DNA from: Frigoribacterium sp. VKM Ac-2836
GTDB lineage: Bacteria > Actinomycetota > Actinomycetes > Actinomycetales > Microbacteriaceae
Direction: 5' to 3'
Length of the DNA: 64,000 nt
NCBI RefSeq assembly: GCF_013248995.1
Contig: NZ_JABRPK010000002.1
Coordinates: 496,001 to 560,000, forward strand
A model generated the notes under the pieces. The model saw only the letters and a list, made by a program, of their open reading frames with translations. It did no database searches and was not told where the DNA came from. Positions 20,965 through 30,324 of this stretch are shown one piece after another; position 1 is the stretch's first letter, and every line of letters begins with the position of its first letter. A program made the translations under genes and the position numbers.

Positions 20965-22242
20965 CTATCGGGAGGAGCCGACGCTGCAGGTGGCCTCGGC
21001 GGCCGACTGCCCGGTGATCGTGGGGGGCAGAGTGGTGGTCGGCGGGGTGGTCGCGGCCGGGTCCACCGGGGCCGCCGACCCGGACGTCGAGTCGGTCGGC
21101 GCCGTCGTCTCGCTCGGTGCTGCGGGGGTCGTGCTCTCGACCGGGGCGGTGCCGTCCGAGACGGAGCCCCGCCCGGCGCTGTCGTCGCCGAGGGCGAACT
21201 TCTGGTCGGCGTTGAGCGCCGCGTTCAAGGCCGCGGCGTCGGTCGACGACTCGACGACTCGGTTCGAGTTGCGAGGGTCGTCGACGACCGGGTACTGGAC
21301 GAAGACGATCCCGGCGGGCTGGATGTCCTTCAGGGCGAGCGCCAGGCGGACGAGGGTGTCCGGGGAGCTGAGGGTCGACGACAACGTCATGTTGCTCAGT
21401 GCCGCGGAGGCGAGCTTGTAGAGCGTCGTCACGTCGCCGAGCGTGCCGCCCGAGATGATCTTGCGCATCATCGACGAGAGGAACACCTGCTGTGAGCTGA
21501 TGCGCGCGATGTCGCTGCCGTCGCCCACCCCGTGACGGGTCCTCAAGAAGGCCAGAGCTTCGGCGCCCTGCAGGGAGTGGGTGCCCGCGCCGAGGTCGAT
21601 GCCCGAGTCGGTGTCGCGGATCGTCCGCGTGACGCAGACGTCGACCCCGCCGATCGCGTTCGACATCTCGATGACGCCGTCGAAGGTGATCTTGCCGGCG
21701 TAGGGGATCGCCAGGCCGGTCATGCCCTCGACCGTCTTGACGGTGCACGAGAGCCCACCACGTCCGATGGTCGTGTTGAACTGCACGTAGTCCTCGGCGG
21801 GGTAGACCTGGCCGTCGCCCCCGACGCACTCGGGCACGTCGATCATGAGGTCCCGCGGGAAGCTCACGGCCGTCAGCTGGGTGTGATCCGCCGAGAGGTG
21901 GGCGAGGATCGTCACGTCGTTGCGGATGCCGTCCACCTCGCCGGCGTCCACCTGGCTGCCGTCGTCACGTTCGTCGCTGCCCACCAGCAGGATGTTGGCG
22001 CCGCCCTCGATGGCCGAGATGTCGACGCCCTGGACGTCGTCCTCGTTGCCGAGCGAGATCGTCTGCACCCCGGAGGTCGCGGTGCGCACGGCGATGGCCG
22101 CGACGGACACCCCGCTCACGAGCACGACGGCCATGGCTCCGGCCACGAGGGCCAGGAGCATGCGGACGGGGCCTCGCCGTCGGAGACGACCGTGGCGGGC
22201 GACCCCCTGGGGCGACGAGGGGGTGGACGGGCGTTCAGGCAT
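20965..22242 (-). CDS. LCP-family (LytR-CpsA-Psr) glycopolymer transferase
   Basis: A 425-residue membrane protein that probably attaches teichoic-acid-like or other glycopolymers to peptidoglycan. ATG 22242 is chosen because GGGAGC precedes it; the frame is open upstream to 22413. A basic cytosolic start is followed by one membrane helix (about residues 28-52) and the LCP domain (about 90-260), seen in [42 protein letters not shown] and [24 protein letters not shown]. The C-terminus is Ser/Thr/Pro-rich. It interrupts the usual map-infA junction on the opposite strand. Confidence 0.92.
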   Translation of the reverse strand: MPERPSTPSSPQGVARHGRLRRRGPVRMLLALVAGAMAVVLVSGVSVAAIAVRTATSGVQTISLGNEDDVQGVDISAIEGGANILLVGSDERDDGSQVDAGEVDGIRNDVTILAHLSADHTQLTAVSFPRDLMIDVPECVGGDGQVYPAEDYVQFNTTIGRGGLSCTVKTVEGMTGLAIPYAGKITFDGVIEMSNAIGGVDVCVTRTIRDTDSGIDLGAGTHSLQGAEALAFLRTRHGVGDGSDIARISSQQVFLSSMMRKIISGGTLGDVTTLYKLASAALSNMTLSSTLSSPDTLVRLALALKDIQPAGIVFVQYPVVDDPRNSNRVVESSTDAAALNAALNADQKFALGDDSAGRGSVSDGTAPVESTTPAAPSETTAPTDSTSGSAAPVDPAATTPPTTTLPPTITGQSAAEATCSVGSSR

Positions 22243-22341
22243 GGTGCTCCCGGTCGGTCGTGGTTCGTGCTCCGTGGGCGGCGGCTGAGGTGGGCGGCTC
22301 GGGTCGAGCGGCGCCCCGGCGTGTCGGGTTGACCCGCCGGG

Positions 22342-22371
22342 TTGCTGAACTCTACCGGGATCACCTAGGAT
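22342..22371 (+). promoter_or_regulatory. infA promoter, overlapping a divergent LCP promoter
   Basis: TTGCTG at 22342-22347, an 18-bp spacer and TAGGAT at 22366-22371 point toward infA, leaving a leader of about 80 nt. On the minus strand TAGAGT (22354-22349) lies inside the same spacer and would be a -10 for the LCP gene. The two polymerases could not occupy the site together. Confidence 0.65.
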
Positions 22372-22460
22372 CGATCTTTGGTGTTCCATGTGCGTTTCTG
22401 CGCGCCTGGGCACCGCATCCCCGCACGACCAACACCCCTATTCTTAGCGACAGTGAGGCT

Positions 22461-22682
22461 ATGGCCAAAAAAGACGGTGTCATCGAAATCGAAGGCGCAG
22501 TGATCGAAGCTCTGCCCAACGCGATGTTCCGCGTTGAGCTGACCAACGGACACAGGGTCCTCGCGCACATCTCCGGCAAGATGCGGCAGCACTACATCCG
22601 CATCCTCCCCGAAGACCGTGTGATCGTGGAGCTCAGCCCCTACGACCTGACCCGCGGCCGGATCGTCTACCGCTACAAGTAG
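22461..22682 (+). CDS. infA: Translation initiation factor IF-1
   Basis: A 73-residue single OB-fold protein that blocks the A site during initiation. ATG 22461 gives [20 protein letters not shown], and the conserved [16 protein letters not shown] and RIVYRYK end are present. It starts the transcription unit infA-rpmJ-rpsM-rpsK. A GCCCCACG-CGTGGGGC hairpin (22702-22721) follows it. Confidence 0.98.
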   Translation: MAKKDGVIEIEGAVIEALPNAMFRVELTNGHRVLAHISGKMRQHYIRILPEDRVIVELSPYDLTRGRIVYRYK

Positions 22683-22750
22683 GGCGTGCTGGAAAGGAAC
22701 GGCCCCACGCACCCGTGGGGCACGAAGCCAGCGAGATCAAGGAATCAGCA

Positions 22751-22867
22751 ATGAAGGTCAACCCCAGCGTCAAGCCCATCTGCGAGCACTGCAAGGTCAT
22801 CCGCCGCAAGGGCAACGTCATGGTCATCTGCAAGAGCAACCCGCGCCACAAACAGCGCCAGGGCTGA
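22751..22867 (+). CDS. rpmJ: 50S ribosomal protein L36 (zinc-ribbon form)
   Basis: A 38-residue protein, [19 protein letters not shown] onward. The four zinc ligands Cys11, Cys14, Cys27 and His32 are intact, so this is the zinc-dependent L36 type. ATG 22751 follows AAGGAATCAGCA. It sits between infA and rpsM as in most bacteria. Confidence 0.97.
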   Translation: MKVNPSVKPICEHCKVIRRKGNVMVICKSNPRHKQRQG

Positions 22868-23057
22868 CTCGTCCGCCGCTCTCGCGGCGTGCCGATGCCG
22901 ACCCGGCCGAGCCGGGTCACCCAGCAACACCCTCCCAGCAGCACCAGAACTCGTCACGACCACTCGTCAGGGTGGACGGAGGCGGGGGACACCCCGGGTC
23001 GGAGGCCCGGGCACCGGTGCTGTGACAGACCTCCACCATCTCTGAAAAGAGGCCATC

Positions 23058-23432
23058 ATGGCACGTCTAGCAGGCGTTGACATCCCGCGCGACAAGCGCG
23101 TCGAAGTCGCACTGACCTACATCTACGGAGTCGGCCGCACCAGCGCGCTCAAGACTCTCGCCGAGACCGAGATCGACGGCAACATCCGCGTCAAGGACCT
23201 CACGGACGACCAGCTCGTCCTGCTCCGCGACTACATCGAGGGCAACTACAAGGTCGAGGGCGACCTCCGCCGCGAGGTGGCCGCCGACATCCGCCGCAAG
23301 GTCGAGATCGGCAGCTACGAGGGCATCCGCCACCGCCGTGGCCTCCCCGTCCGCGGCCAGCGCACCAAGACGAACGCTCGTACCCGCAAGGGCCCGAAGC
23401 GCACCGTCGCCGGCAAGAAGAAGGCTCGATAG
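23058..23432 (+). CDS. rpsM: 30S ribosomal protein S13
   Basis: A 124-residue S13 of the small-subunit head. [26 protein letters not shown] and [25 protein letters not shown] are family signatures. The 190-bp gap after rpmJ holds GC-rich palindromes (GCACCGGTGC near 23010-23020) and no gene. Confidence 0.98.
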   Translation: MARLAGVDIPRDKRVEVALTYIYGVGRTSALKTLAETEIDGNIRVKDLTDDQLVLLRDYIEGNYKVEGDLRREVAADIRRKVEIGSYEGIRHRRGLPVRGQRTKTNARTRKGPKRTVAGKKKAR

Positions 23433-23477
23433 GCCTCGGCTCCCGCCGTACGCCCCTCAAGGTTGTAGGAGAAAAAA

Positions 23478-23876
23478 TTGGCAGCACCGAAGACGGCCGC
23501 GCGTAAGCCCCGCCGCAAAGAGAAGAAGAACGTCGCCGTGGGCCAGGCCCACATCAAGAGCACGTTCAACAACACGATCGTCTCGATCACCGACCCCTCG
23601 GGCGCCGTCCTGAGCTGGGCCTCGTCCGGCGCCGTCGGCTTCAAGGGTTCGCGCAAGTCGACCCCCTTCGCCGCGCAGCTCGCCGCCGAGTCCGCTGCTC
23701 GTCAGGCGCAGGAGCACGGCGTCAAGAAGGTTGACGTCTTCGTCAAGGGCCCGGGTTCGGGTCGCGAGACGGCGATCCGTTCGCTCCAGGCCGCAGGCCT
23801 CGAGGTCGGTTCGATCAACGACGTCACCCCCCAGGCGCACAACGGCTGCCGCCCGCCGAAGCGTCGTCGCGTCTAA
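23478..23876 (+). CDS. rpsK: 30S ribosomal protein S11
   Basis: A 132-residue S11 that starts with a rare TTG at 23478 (TAGGAGAAAAAA site). The core has [28 protein letters not shown] and [20 protein letters not shown] and ends [10 protein letters not shown]. In many bacteria rpsD follows; here rpsK is followed by a strong hairpin and then rpoA. Confidence 0.97.
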   Translation: MAAPKTAARKPRRKEKKNVAVGQAHIKSTFNNTIVSITDPSGAVLSWASSGAVGFKGSRKSTPFAAQLAAESAARQAQEHGVKKVDVFVKGPGSGRETAIRSLQAAGLEVGSINDVTPQAHNGCRPPKRRRV

Positions 23877-23886
23877 CTGAGTTACC

Positions 23887-23938
23887 GCCCGCCGCACCCG
23901 GCGCCAGTCCCTCGCCGGGGCTCACGGGTGCGGCGGGC
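23887..23938 (+). terminator. Strong hairpin between rpsK and rpoA
   Basis: A perfect 13-bp outer stem (GCCCGCCGCACCC 23887-23899 with GGGTGCGGCGGGC 23926-23938) encloses a second GC-rich hairpin. It lies 11 nt after the S11 stop and could end or attenuate transcription, allowing rpoA-rplQ to be expressed separately. Confidence 0.65.
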
Positions 23939-24066
23939 TCCCCCGCGTCAGCACCGCCTCCCGCGTGTTCGCCCGAGGCGCCCACAACTCAACAGACCCG
24001 ACGGGCCAGCCACCTGTCGTACCGCCAAGAGTCATATAGCGGACTCTTCGCCGAAAGGAATCCACA

Positions 24067-25062
24067 GTGCTCATTGCACAGCGCCCCACCCTCACCGAGG
24101 AGAACATCTCGGAGTTCCGCTCCCGCTTCGTGATCGAGCCGCTCGAGCCCGGCTTCGGTTACACCCTCGGCAACTCGCTGCGCCGCACGCTTCTCTCGTC
24201 GATCCCCGGCGCTGCTGTCACCAGCATCCGCATCGACGGCGTGCTGCACGAGTTCACGACCGTCCCCGGCGTGAAAGAAGACGTCACCGAGGTCATCCTC
24301 AACATCAAGCAGCTGGTCGTGGCCAGCGAGCACGACGAGCCCATCACGGCCTACCTGCGCAAGCAGGGTGCCGGCCAGGTCACGGCCGCCGACATCTCGG
24401 CCCCGGCCGGTGTCGAGATCCACAACCCCGAGCTCGTCATCGCCACCCTGAACGACAAGGCGAAGTTCGAGCTCGAGCTCACGATCGAGCGTGGCCGCGG
24501 TTACGTCTCGGCCGTCCAGAACCGCAGCGAGTTCAGCGAAGCCGGTCAGATCCCGATCGACTCGATCTACTCGCCCGTGCTCAAGGTCACCTACCGCGTC
24601 GAGGCGACGCGTGCCGGTGAGCGCACCGACTTCGACCGCCTCGTCGTCGACGTCGAGTCGAAGCCGTCGATCTCGCCGCGTGACGCCATCGCGTCGGCCG
24701 GTCGCACGCTGACCGAGCTGTTCGGTCTGGCCCGCGAGCTCAACACCGCCGCCGAGGGCATCGAGATCGGTCCCGCACCCGTCGACGCCGTCCTGTCGAG
24801 CGAGCTGCAGACGCCGATCGAAGACCTCGACCTGTCGGTCCGCAGCTACAACTGCCTGAAGCGCGAAGGCATCAACACGGTGTCCGAGCTGGTCGCCCTC
24901 TCCGAGACCCAGCTCATGAACATCCGCAACTTCGGTCAGAAGTCGGTCGACGAGGTGAAGGACAAGCTCGTCGAGCTCGGCCTCTCGCTGAAAGACACGG
25001 TCCCCGGGTTCGACGGAGCCCACTTCTACAGCGGTTACGACGAAGAAGAGACCACCAACTAG
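24067..25062 (+). CDS. rpoA: RNA polymerase alpha subunit
   Basis: A 331-residue alpha subunit from GTG 24067 (GAAAGGA site). The N-terminal domain has [20 protein letters not shown] and dimerises and assembles core polymerase. The C-terminal domain, from about residue 250, has the two helix-hairpin-helix segments [21 protein letters not shown] and [17 protein letters not shown], which bind UP elements and activators. A small hairpin (AAGAGTC-GACTCTT near 24029-24050) and a TATAGC box lie just upstream, a possible promoter. Confidence 0.98.
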   Translation: MLIAQRPTLTEENISEFRSRFVIEPLEPGFGYTLGNSLRRTLLSSIPGAAVTSIRIDGVLHEFTTVPGVKEDVTEVILNIKQLVVASEHDEPITAYLRKQGAGQVTAADISAPAGVEIHNPELVIATLNDKAKFELELTIERGRGYVSAVQNRSEFSEAGQIPIDSIYSPVLKVTYRVEATRAGERTDFDRLVVDVESKPSISPRDAIASAGRTLTELFGLARELNTAAEGIEIGPAPVDAVLSSELQTPIEDLDLSVRSYNCLKREGINTVSELVALSETQLMNIRNFGQKSVDEVKDKLVELGLSLKDTVPGFDGAHFYSGYDEEETTN

Positions 25063-25110
25063 GTCTCTCCGCCCGACGCCCTCCACTCTCGACTCACTTA
25101 GGAACAGACA

Positions 25111-25677
25111 ATGCCCAAGCCCACCAAGGGACCCCGCCTCGGAGGCGGCCCGGCGCACGAGCGCCTCATGCTGGCCAACCTGGCCGCCTCGCTCTTCGAG
25201 CACAAGACGATCAAGACGACCGAGACCAAGGCCAAGCGCCTGCGTCCCGTCGCCGAGCGTCTCGTGACCTTCGCGAAGCGTGGCGACCTGCACTCGCGTC
25301 GTCGAGCCATGCAGACCCTGCGCAACAACAAAGAGGCCGCGCACATCCTCTTCACCGAGATTGCCCCTCTGGTCGAGAACCGTGACGGTGGATACACCCG
25401 CATCACCAAGCTCGGCTTCCGCAAGGGTGACAACGCCTCGATGGTGTCGATCGAGCTCGTGCTCGAGCCCGTGACCCCCAAGGTCAAGAACTCGAAGACC
25501 ACCGCCTCGGCGGCCCCGGTCACCGAGCCCGTCGAGGACGAGTCCACCGAGGCTCCCGTCGACGAGACCGAGACGGTCGAGGAGTCCGCTCCCGTCGAGA
25601 CCGAGACCGAGACGGCTGCCGCCGACGAGGTCGAGTCCGACGCCGCCGCCAAGTCGGACGACGAAGCAGCCAAGTAG
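25111..25677 (+). CDS. rplQ: 50S ribosomal protein L17 with long acidic tail
   Basis: A 188-residue L17. The first 118 residues are canonical ([21 protein letters not shown], then the [15 protein letters not shown] segment). Residues 125-188 form an acidic Glu/Thr/Ala tail ([18 protein letters not shown]) that is absent from E. coli L17 but frequent in actinobacteria. It ends the rpoA unit and is followed by a strong terminator. Confidence 0.97.
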   Translation: MPKPTKGPRLGGGPAHERLMLANLAASLFEHKTIKTTETKAKRLRPVAERLVTFAKRGDLHSRRRAMQTLRNNKEAAHILFTEIAPLVENRDGGYTRITKLGFRKGDNASMVSIELVLEPVTPKVKNSKTTASAAPVTEPVEDESTEAPVDETETVEESAPVETETETAAADEVESDAAAKSDDEAAK

Positions 25678-25697
25678 TCTCCCCAGCACCACCCGAA

Positions 25698-25725
25698 GGG
25701 CCCGTCACCGTGAGGTGACGGGCCC
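25698..25725 (+). terminator. Terminator after rplQ
   Basis: A perfect 12-bp stem (GGGCCCGTCACC 25698-25709 with GGTGACGGGCCC 25714-25725) and a GTGA loop lie 20 nt after the stop codon. Confidence 0.85.
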
Positions 25726-25812
25726 TCCGTCGTGCGGTGAGGGGGGCCGGTCCGCACAAGAGAGGACTGGCCCCTCGGGCGAGGGTCGTTTACCTTGGCG
25801 ATTGTTCTGCGA

Positions 25813-25842
25813 CACCTGTGGTGCACCTGTGCCTCCTAGGGT
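25813..25842 (+). promoter_or_regulatory. Promoter region of the secreted nuclease with a tandem operator-like repeat
   Basis: CACCTGTG occurs at 25813-25820 and again at 25824-25831, so the copies are one helical turn (11 bp) apart. TAGGGT at 25837-25842 is a plausible -10. The repeat sits where a -35 should be and no consensus -35 is seen, so activation by a bound protein is possible. Confidence 0.45.
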
Positions 25843-25874
25843 GACCGGAGCCCGACCCGATCACGAAGGACGTC

Positions 25875-28640
25875 ATGACGCCACGCCCCCGCCCGCTCAA
25901 AGCCCTCGCCCTCACCGCCGGCGCCGCCCTGGTCCTGGGGCTCGCTCCGCTCGCGACCTCGGCCCCCGCGGTCGCCGCGCCCGACGGATCGGCCGTGGTC
26001 ATCAGCGAGGCCTACCTGAAGGGCGGCAGCCGGAACGCTCCCTTCAACCGCAAGTTCGTCGAGCTGTACAACCCGACCTCCTCGCCCGTCTCGCTCGCCG
26101 GATGGTCGCTGCAGTACCGGTCGGAGGCCGGCGCCGGTGCGTTCGCGGCCGCGGCCCTCGCGGGCACCGTTCCGGCCGAGGGGTACTTCCTCGTCGCGAT
26201 CCCCGGCAACGGCGCGACGGGTGCCGAACTGCCGACCCCCGACGCGACGGCATCGCTCAACCCCAGTGGGACGACCGGGACGGTCCTGCTCTCGGACCAG
26301 GCCGAGCCCCTGACCCTCACGCCAGGTCCGGTCGCCGCGGGGACGGCGGGTGTGGTCGACGTGCTGGGTTACGGCGCCTCGAACACCTTCGAGACGACCG
26401 TCGCGCCGGTCACCGGCGCCAACGCCGTGCCCAATTCGCTCGCCCGCGCGGCAGGCCTCGACACCGACGTCAACTCGGCCGACTTCTCGACCCAGACCAC
26501 GGTCACCCCGCAGAACTCCGGCGGCACGGGCAGCGAGCCGGCCCCCGAACCCCAGCCCGAGCCCGACCCGGTCCCCGAAGCCGACGTCACCATCGCCCAG
26601 ATCCAAGGCGAGACCGACGCGAGCCCGCTGGTCGGCCGGACGGTCACCACGCGTGGTGTCGTCACCGCGACCTACCCCACGGGTGGCCTCGACGGATACG
26701 TCATCCAGACCCCGGACACAGGAGGCGCGCTCGACCTCGCGACGCACGTCGCGTCGGACGCGCTGTTCGTGTACTCCGCGAGCACCGCCTCCTCGGTCGC
26801 CGTCGGCGACTACGTCGAGGTGGACGGAACGGTCACGGAGTACTTCGGCCTGACGCAGATCACCGTCCCCGGTGCCTTGTCGCTCAGGCAGCTCGACGCT
26901 TCCACCGTCGCCGCCCCGCGAGCGGCGAGCGTGGGCCTGCCCGCCACGGACGCCCGACGCGAGACGCTCGAGAGCATGCTCGTGCTGCCCCAGGGCGAGT
27001 TCACGGTGGCGGACACGTACACGACGAACCAGTACGGCGAGGTCAAGCTCGCCTCGGGTGACCGCCCGCTGATCCAGCCCACCGAGGTCGCCCGCCCGGG
27101 CTCGTCCGACTACGCGGCGGTGGTCGCCGACAACGCGGCCCGTGCCGTGACCCTCGATGACGGCGCCACGACGAACTTCTTCACGGCGGCCAATCAGTCG
27201 ATCCCGGTGCCCTACCTCTCGAACGAGGACCCCGTCACCGTGGGCGCCTCGGTCGCCTTCACCGATCCGGTCGTGTTCGACTTCCGCAACTCGGCCTGGA
27301 AGTACCAGCCGACCGCCCGCCTCACCGGGGACACCGCGTACGGCGACCTGCCGGTCACGTTCGAGGACATCCGCACCGATGCCCCCCGCGAGGTGGGAGG
27401 CGACGTGACGCTCGCCAGCTTCAACGTGTTGAACTACTTCACCACCACGGGCGACCAGCTGCCTGGCTGCACGTTCTACACCGACCGGGCCGGTGCGCCC
27501 GTGACCGTCGACGGCGGTTGCGACGCCCGCGGTGCCGCGAACGCCGAGAATCTCGCGCGCCAGCAGGTCAAGATCGTCACCGCGATCACGGCGCTGGGTG
27601 CCGACGTCGTGTCGCTCGAGGAGATCGAGAACTCCGCACGCTTCGGCGAGGACCGCGACTCCGCGCTGGCGACCCTGGTCGGCGCGCTCAACGCCTCGGC
27701 CGGCAGCGAGGTCTGGGACTACGCCCGCTCGCCGGAGGCGCTGCCCGCCAACGAGGACGTCATCCGTCTCGCCTTCATCTACAAGAAAGCCGTGGTCGAA
27801 CCCGTCGGTGGATCGACGATCCTGACCGGCTCCGCCGCCTTCAGCAATGCCCGTCAGCCCCTGTCGCAGGCGTTCCGTCCCGTCGGCGGCGACCTCGACT
27901 CGACGTTCGTCGCCATCGCCAACCACTTCAAGTCGAAGGGCAGCGGCTCGGGCCCCGACGCCGACCAGGGTGACGGCCAGGGCGGCTCGAACGGGTCGCG
28001 CGTCAACCAGGCGAACGCTCTGGTCGCCTTCGCGGCCGAGCGGGAGGCCGCGGCGGACACCGACAAGGTCTTCCTGCTCGGAGACTTCAACGCCTACTCG
28101 CGAGAGGACCCGATCGAGGTACTGCGCACCGCGGGCTACGTCGACCTCGGCTCGACCGAGACCGAGGAGTACAGCTACGTGTTCAGCGGCCTCAGCGGTT
28201 CGCTCGACCACGTGCTGGCCTCGCCTGCGGCGGCGCAGGCCGTGACGGGTGTGGACATCTGGAACATCAACTCGGGCGAGGGCGTCGGGCTCGAGTACAG
28301 CCGCTTCAACTACAACGTGGAGCAGCTCTACCAGCCCGACCAGTTCCGCTCGAGCGACCACGACCCGGTCGTCGTCGGTGTGTCGTTGCTCGCCGCTCCC
28401 GTCGACCCGGTGCCGCCGGTCACCGACCCGGGTGCGACGCCCGGTGACGGTGCCGACCCCACCACGCCGGGTGCCGGCTCCGGCGCGGTCACCCCGGGCA
28501 CGACGGCGCCGACGGCGGACGGTTCGCTCGCCTTCACGGGCTCCGCTCCACTGGCCGGGTGGCTCGCACTCGCGCTGGTGCTGATGGCGATGGGTGGCAC
28601 GGTCCTCGTGGTCCGGCACCGCGCCTCCTCGGCGGGCTGA
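25875..28640 (+). CDS. Secreted, wall-anchored ExeM/NucH-type endonuclease
   Basis: A 921-residue exported protein starting at ATG 25875. Residues 1-35 are a signal peptide, 36-200 a lamin-tail-like domain (VISEAYLKGGSRNAPFNRKF, LYNPTS-PVSLAGW), then a Pro/Glu linker and an OB-like domain (about 235-350). From about 510 there is an endonuclease/exonuclease/phosphatase domain: LASFNVLNYF, SLEEIENS, LLGDFNAYSREDP (near 734) and SSDHDPVVVGV (near 827) hold the catalytic residues. It ends with LAFTG (885-889), a hydrophobic helix and RHRASSAG, the sorting signal expected for a class E sortase. It likely degrades extracellular DNA. It interrupts the rplQ-truA junction. Confidence 0.9.
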   Translation: MTPRPRPLKALALTAGAALVLGLAPLATSAPAVAAPDGSAVVISEAYLKGGSRNAPFNRKFVELYNPTSSPVSLAGWSLQYRSEAGAGAFAAAALAGTVPAEGYFLVAIPGNGATGAELPTPDATASLNPSGTTGTVLLSDQAEPLTLTPGPVAAGTAGVVDVLGYGASNTFETTVAPVTGANAVPNSLARAAGLDTDVNSADFSTQTTVTPQNSGGTGSEPAPEPQPEPDPVPEADVTIAQIQGETDASPLVGRTVTTRGVVTATYPTGGLDGYVIQTPDTGGALDLATHVASDALFVYSASTASSVAVGDYVEVDGTVTEYFGLTQITVPGALSLRQLDASTVAAPRAASVGLPATDARRETLESMLVLPQGEFTVADTYTTNQYGEVKLASGDRPLIQPTEVARPGSSDYAAVVADNAARAVTLDDGATTNFFTAANQSIPVPYLSNEDPVTVGASVAFTDPVVFDFRNSAWKYQPTARLTGDTAYGDLPVTFEDIRTDAPREVGGDVTLASFNVLNYFTTTGDQLPGCTFYTDRAGAPVTVDGGCDARGAANAENLARQQVKIVTAITALGADVVSLEEIENSARFGEDRDSALATLVGALNASAGSEVWDYARSPEALPANEDVIRLAFIYKKAVVEPVGGSTILTGSAAFSNARQPLSQAFRPVGGDLDSTFVAIANHFKSKGSGSGPDADQGDGQGGSNGSRVNQANALVAFAAEREAAADTDKVFLLGDFNAYSREDPIEVLRTAGYVDLGSTETEEYSYVFSGLSGSLDHVLASPAAAQAVTGVDIWNINSGEGVGLEYSRFNYNVEQLYQPDQFRSSDHDPVVVGVSLLAAPVDPVPPVTDPGATPGDGADPTTPGAGSGAVTPGTTAPTADGSLAFTGSAPLAGWLALALVLMAMGGTVLVVRHRASSAG

Positions 28641-28731
28641 GCGGCATCACCTGACGGCGGTCGCGACACGGGTGCCCGTGTCGCGACCGCCGTCGTCGTC
28701 CGGCGACCCGTCGGGCCGAGGAGGCGCGGTG
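28616..28731. repeat. Perfect 16-bp inverted pair of the dispersed repeat
   Basis: CACCGCGCCTCCTCGG (about 28617-28632) and CCGAGGAGGCGCGGTG (about 28716-28731) are exact complements and enclose the nuclease terminator. The left copy forms the last codons of the nuclease (Arg-Ala-Ser-Ser-Ala-Gly); the right copy ends 10 nt before the truA -10 box. Confidence 0.8.
28654..28693 (+). terminator. Terminator of the nuclease gene
   Basis: A perfect 19-bp stem (arms 28654-28672 and 28675-28693, sequence starting ACGGCGGTCGCG) with a 2-nt centre lies 13 nt after the stop codon. It is the longest perfect hairpin noticed in the window. Confidence 0.85.
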
Positions 28732-28741
28732 TCGGCCCCGT

Positions 28742-28747
28742 AGGATC
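28742..28747 (+). promoter_or_regulatory. TAGGAT -10 box of truA (leaderless type)
   Basis: TAGGAT ends 5 nt before the truA GTG, so transcription would start at or next to the start codon and no ribosome binding site is present. Confidence 0.5.
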
Positions 28748-28752
28748 GTCGG

Positions 28753-29652
28753 GTGACGATCGACGCCCCGGCCCTGACGCGCCTCCGTCTCGGGGTGGCC
28801 TACGACGGCACCGGCTTCTCGGGCTGGAGCGAACAGCCCGGCCGGCGCACGGTCCAGGGCGAGATCGAGACCGCGCTGCAGACCCTCTTCCGCCGGCTCG
28901 GCGACGTACCGACGGTGACCGTGGCGGGCCGCACCGACGCCGGGGTGCACGCGCGCGGGCAGGTGGTGCACCTCGACCTCACCGACGCCCAGATCGCCCA
29001 GCTGCAGAAGCCCCACCGCGGTCTGCGCGACCGGTCGCCGCTCGATGCCCCGACCGTGCTGGCCCGGCGCTTGAACGGGCTGGCGGGCGCGACCGACGAG
29101 ATCGTGATCTCGGGTGCGCGAGTCGCGCCTCCCGGATTCCACGCGCGGTTCGGTGCGCTCTGGCGCCGGTACGAGTACCGCATCGCCGACCGGGGGACCG
29201 AGCGCGACCCGACGAGGCGCAGCCACACCCTCTGGTACGACCAGCGCCTCGACCTCGATCTGATGAACGCCACGGCGACGGGCCTGCTGGGCCTCCACGA
29301 CTGGGCCGCCTACTGTCGGCACCGCGACTACGCGACCACCATCCGCGAGCTGCAGGAGTTCTCGTGGAGGCGCGAGGCCGACGGTGTGCTCGTCGCCTCG
29401 GTGCAGGCCGACGCGTTCTGCCACAACCTCGTGCGTAACCTGGTCGGCGCCTGCGTCGCCGTCGGCGAGGGAGCGATGGAGGCGCATCGAGCGGTGGGCG
29501 TGCGGCGCGAGGCCCAGCGCAACGGGGAGTTCCGCGTCGTGCCCGCCCACGGGCTGACCATGGTCGAGGTCGGCTATCCGCCCGACGACGAGATGGCCGC
29601 TCGGGTGGCCCTGACGCAGGTGAAGCGGTCGCACGATCAGCTGGGGGAGTGA
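28753..29652 (+). CDS. truA: tRNA pseudouridine(38-40) synthase
   Basis: A 299-residue TruA that isomerises uridines 38-40 in the anticodon arm. The catalytic Asp is in GRTDAGVHARGQVVH; other signatures are RLGVAYDGTGFSGW and the RYEYRI strand. GTG 28753 is chosen for its position after the TAGGAT box. In many actinobacteria truA directly follows rplQ; here a nuclease gene lies between them. Confidence 0.95.
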   Translation: MTIDAPALTRLRLGVAYDGTGFSGWSEQPGRRTVQGEIETALQTLFRRLGDVPTVTVAGRTDAGVHARGQVVHLDLTDAQIAQLQKPHRGLRDRSPLDAPTVLARRLNGLAGATDEIVISGARVAPPGFHARFGALWRRYEYRIADRGTERDPTRRSHTLWYDQRLDLDLMNATATGLLGLHDWAAYCRHRDYATTIRELQEFSWRREADGVLVASVQADAFCHNLVRNLVGACVAVGEGAMEAHRAVGVRREAQRNGEFRVVPAHGLTMVEVGYPPDDEMAARVALTQVKRSHDQLGE

Positions 29653-29675
29653 CGCCCGGGCAGGGCGGGCGGCGG

Positions 29676-29704
29676 TTGACCGCCTGGTCCGCGTCGGGTA
29701 ACGT
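29676..29704 (+). promoter_or_regulatory. rplM-rpsI promoter
   Basis: TTGACC at 29676-29681, a 17-bp spacer and TAACGT at 29699-29704 form one of the best promoters in the window. A leader of about 135 nt follows, beginning with a TGCGCAACTGCGCGC stem. Confidence 0.8.
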
Positions 29705-29845
29705 GAACTCTTGGTGTCTGCGCAACTGCGCGCTTTCGCCCGAAGTTGAGCCCTCCACCTGACTCGTTCTCATCGCCTCTGCGGTGACAACGGCAACGGA
29801 GCGGGATTCACGAACCTCTCACCTCGACCAGAAAGCAGCACTACT

Positions 29846-30292
29846 GTGACGCGCACTTTCTCCCCCAAGCCGGCTGACGTTCAGCCGAACTGGCTGATCA
29901 TCGACGCCAACGACGTCGTGCTCGGCCGCCTCGCGAGCCACGTGGCAGCCCTGCTGCGCGGCAAGCACAAGCCGACCTTCGCCCCCCACATGGACATGGG
30001 CGACTTCGTCATCGTCATCAACGCCGACAAGGTGGCCCTGACCGGCTCCAAGCTGGCCGAGAAGCTCTACTACCGTCACTCGGGTTACCCGGGCGGCATC
30101 ACGGCCACCACGTACTCCGAGATGGTCGAGAAGCACCCCACCCGTGCGGTCGAGAAGGCCATTCGTGGCATGCTGCCGAAGAACTCGCTGGGCCGTGCCC
30201 AGATCAAGAAGCTGAAGGTGTACGCGGGTGCCGAGCACCCCCACGCTGCTCAGCAGCCCACGGTTTACACCCTCGACCAGGTCGCCCAGTAG
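29846..30292 (+). CDS. rplM: 50S ribosomal protein L13
   Basis: A 148-residue L13, an early assembly protein. GTG 29846 gives [20 protein letters not shown]. Conserved blocks are [26 protein letters not shown] and HSGYPGG and [11 protein letters not shown]. The ribosome site (AGAAAGCAG) is weak. It is the first gene of the L13-S9 pair. Confidence 0.97.
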   Translation: MTRTFSPKPADVQPNWLIIDANDVVLGRLASHVAALLRGKHKPTFAPHMDMGDFVIVINADKVALTGSKLAEKLYYRHSGYPGGITATTYSEMVEKHPTRAVEKAIRGMLPKNSLGRAQIKKLKVYAGAEHPHAAQQPTVYTLDQVAQ

Positions 30293-30324
30293 CGTCCGCC
30301 TTCAGACTTAAGGACCCCCACACA

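Noticed and set aside
25836-28619. Minus-strand open frame of 927 codons opposite the nuclease
   Set aside because: Arg/Gly/Val-rich shadow of a real gene, without domain motifs or a ribosome site.
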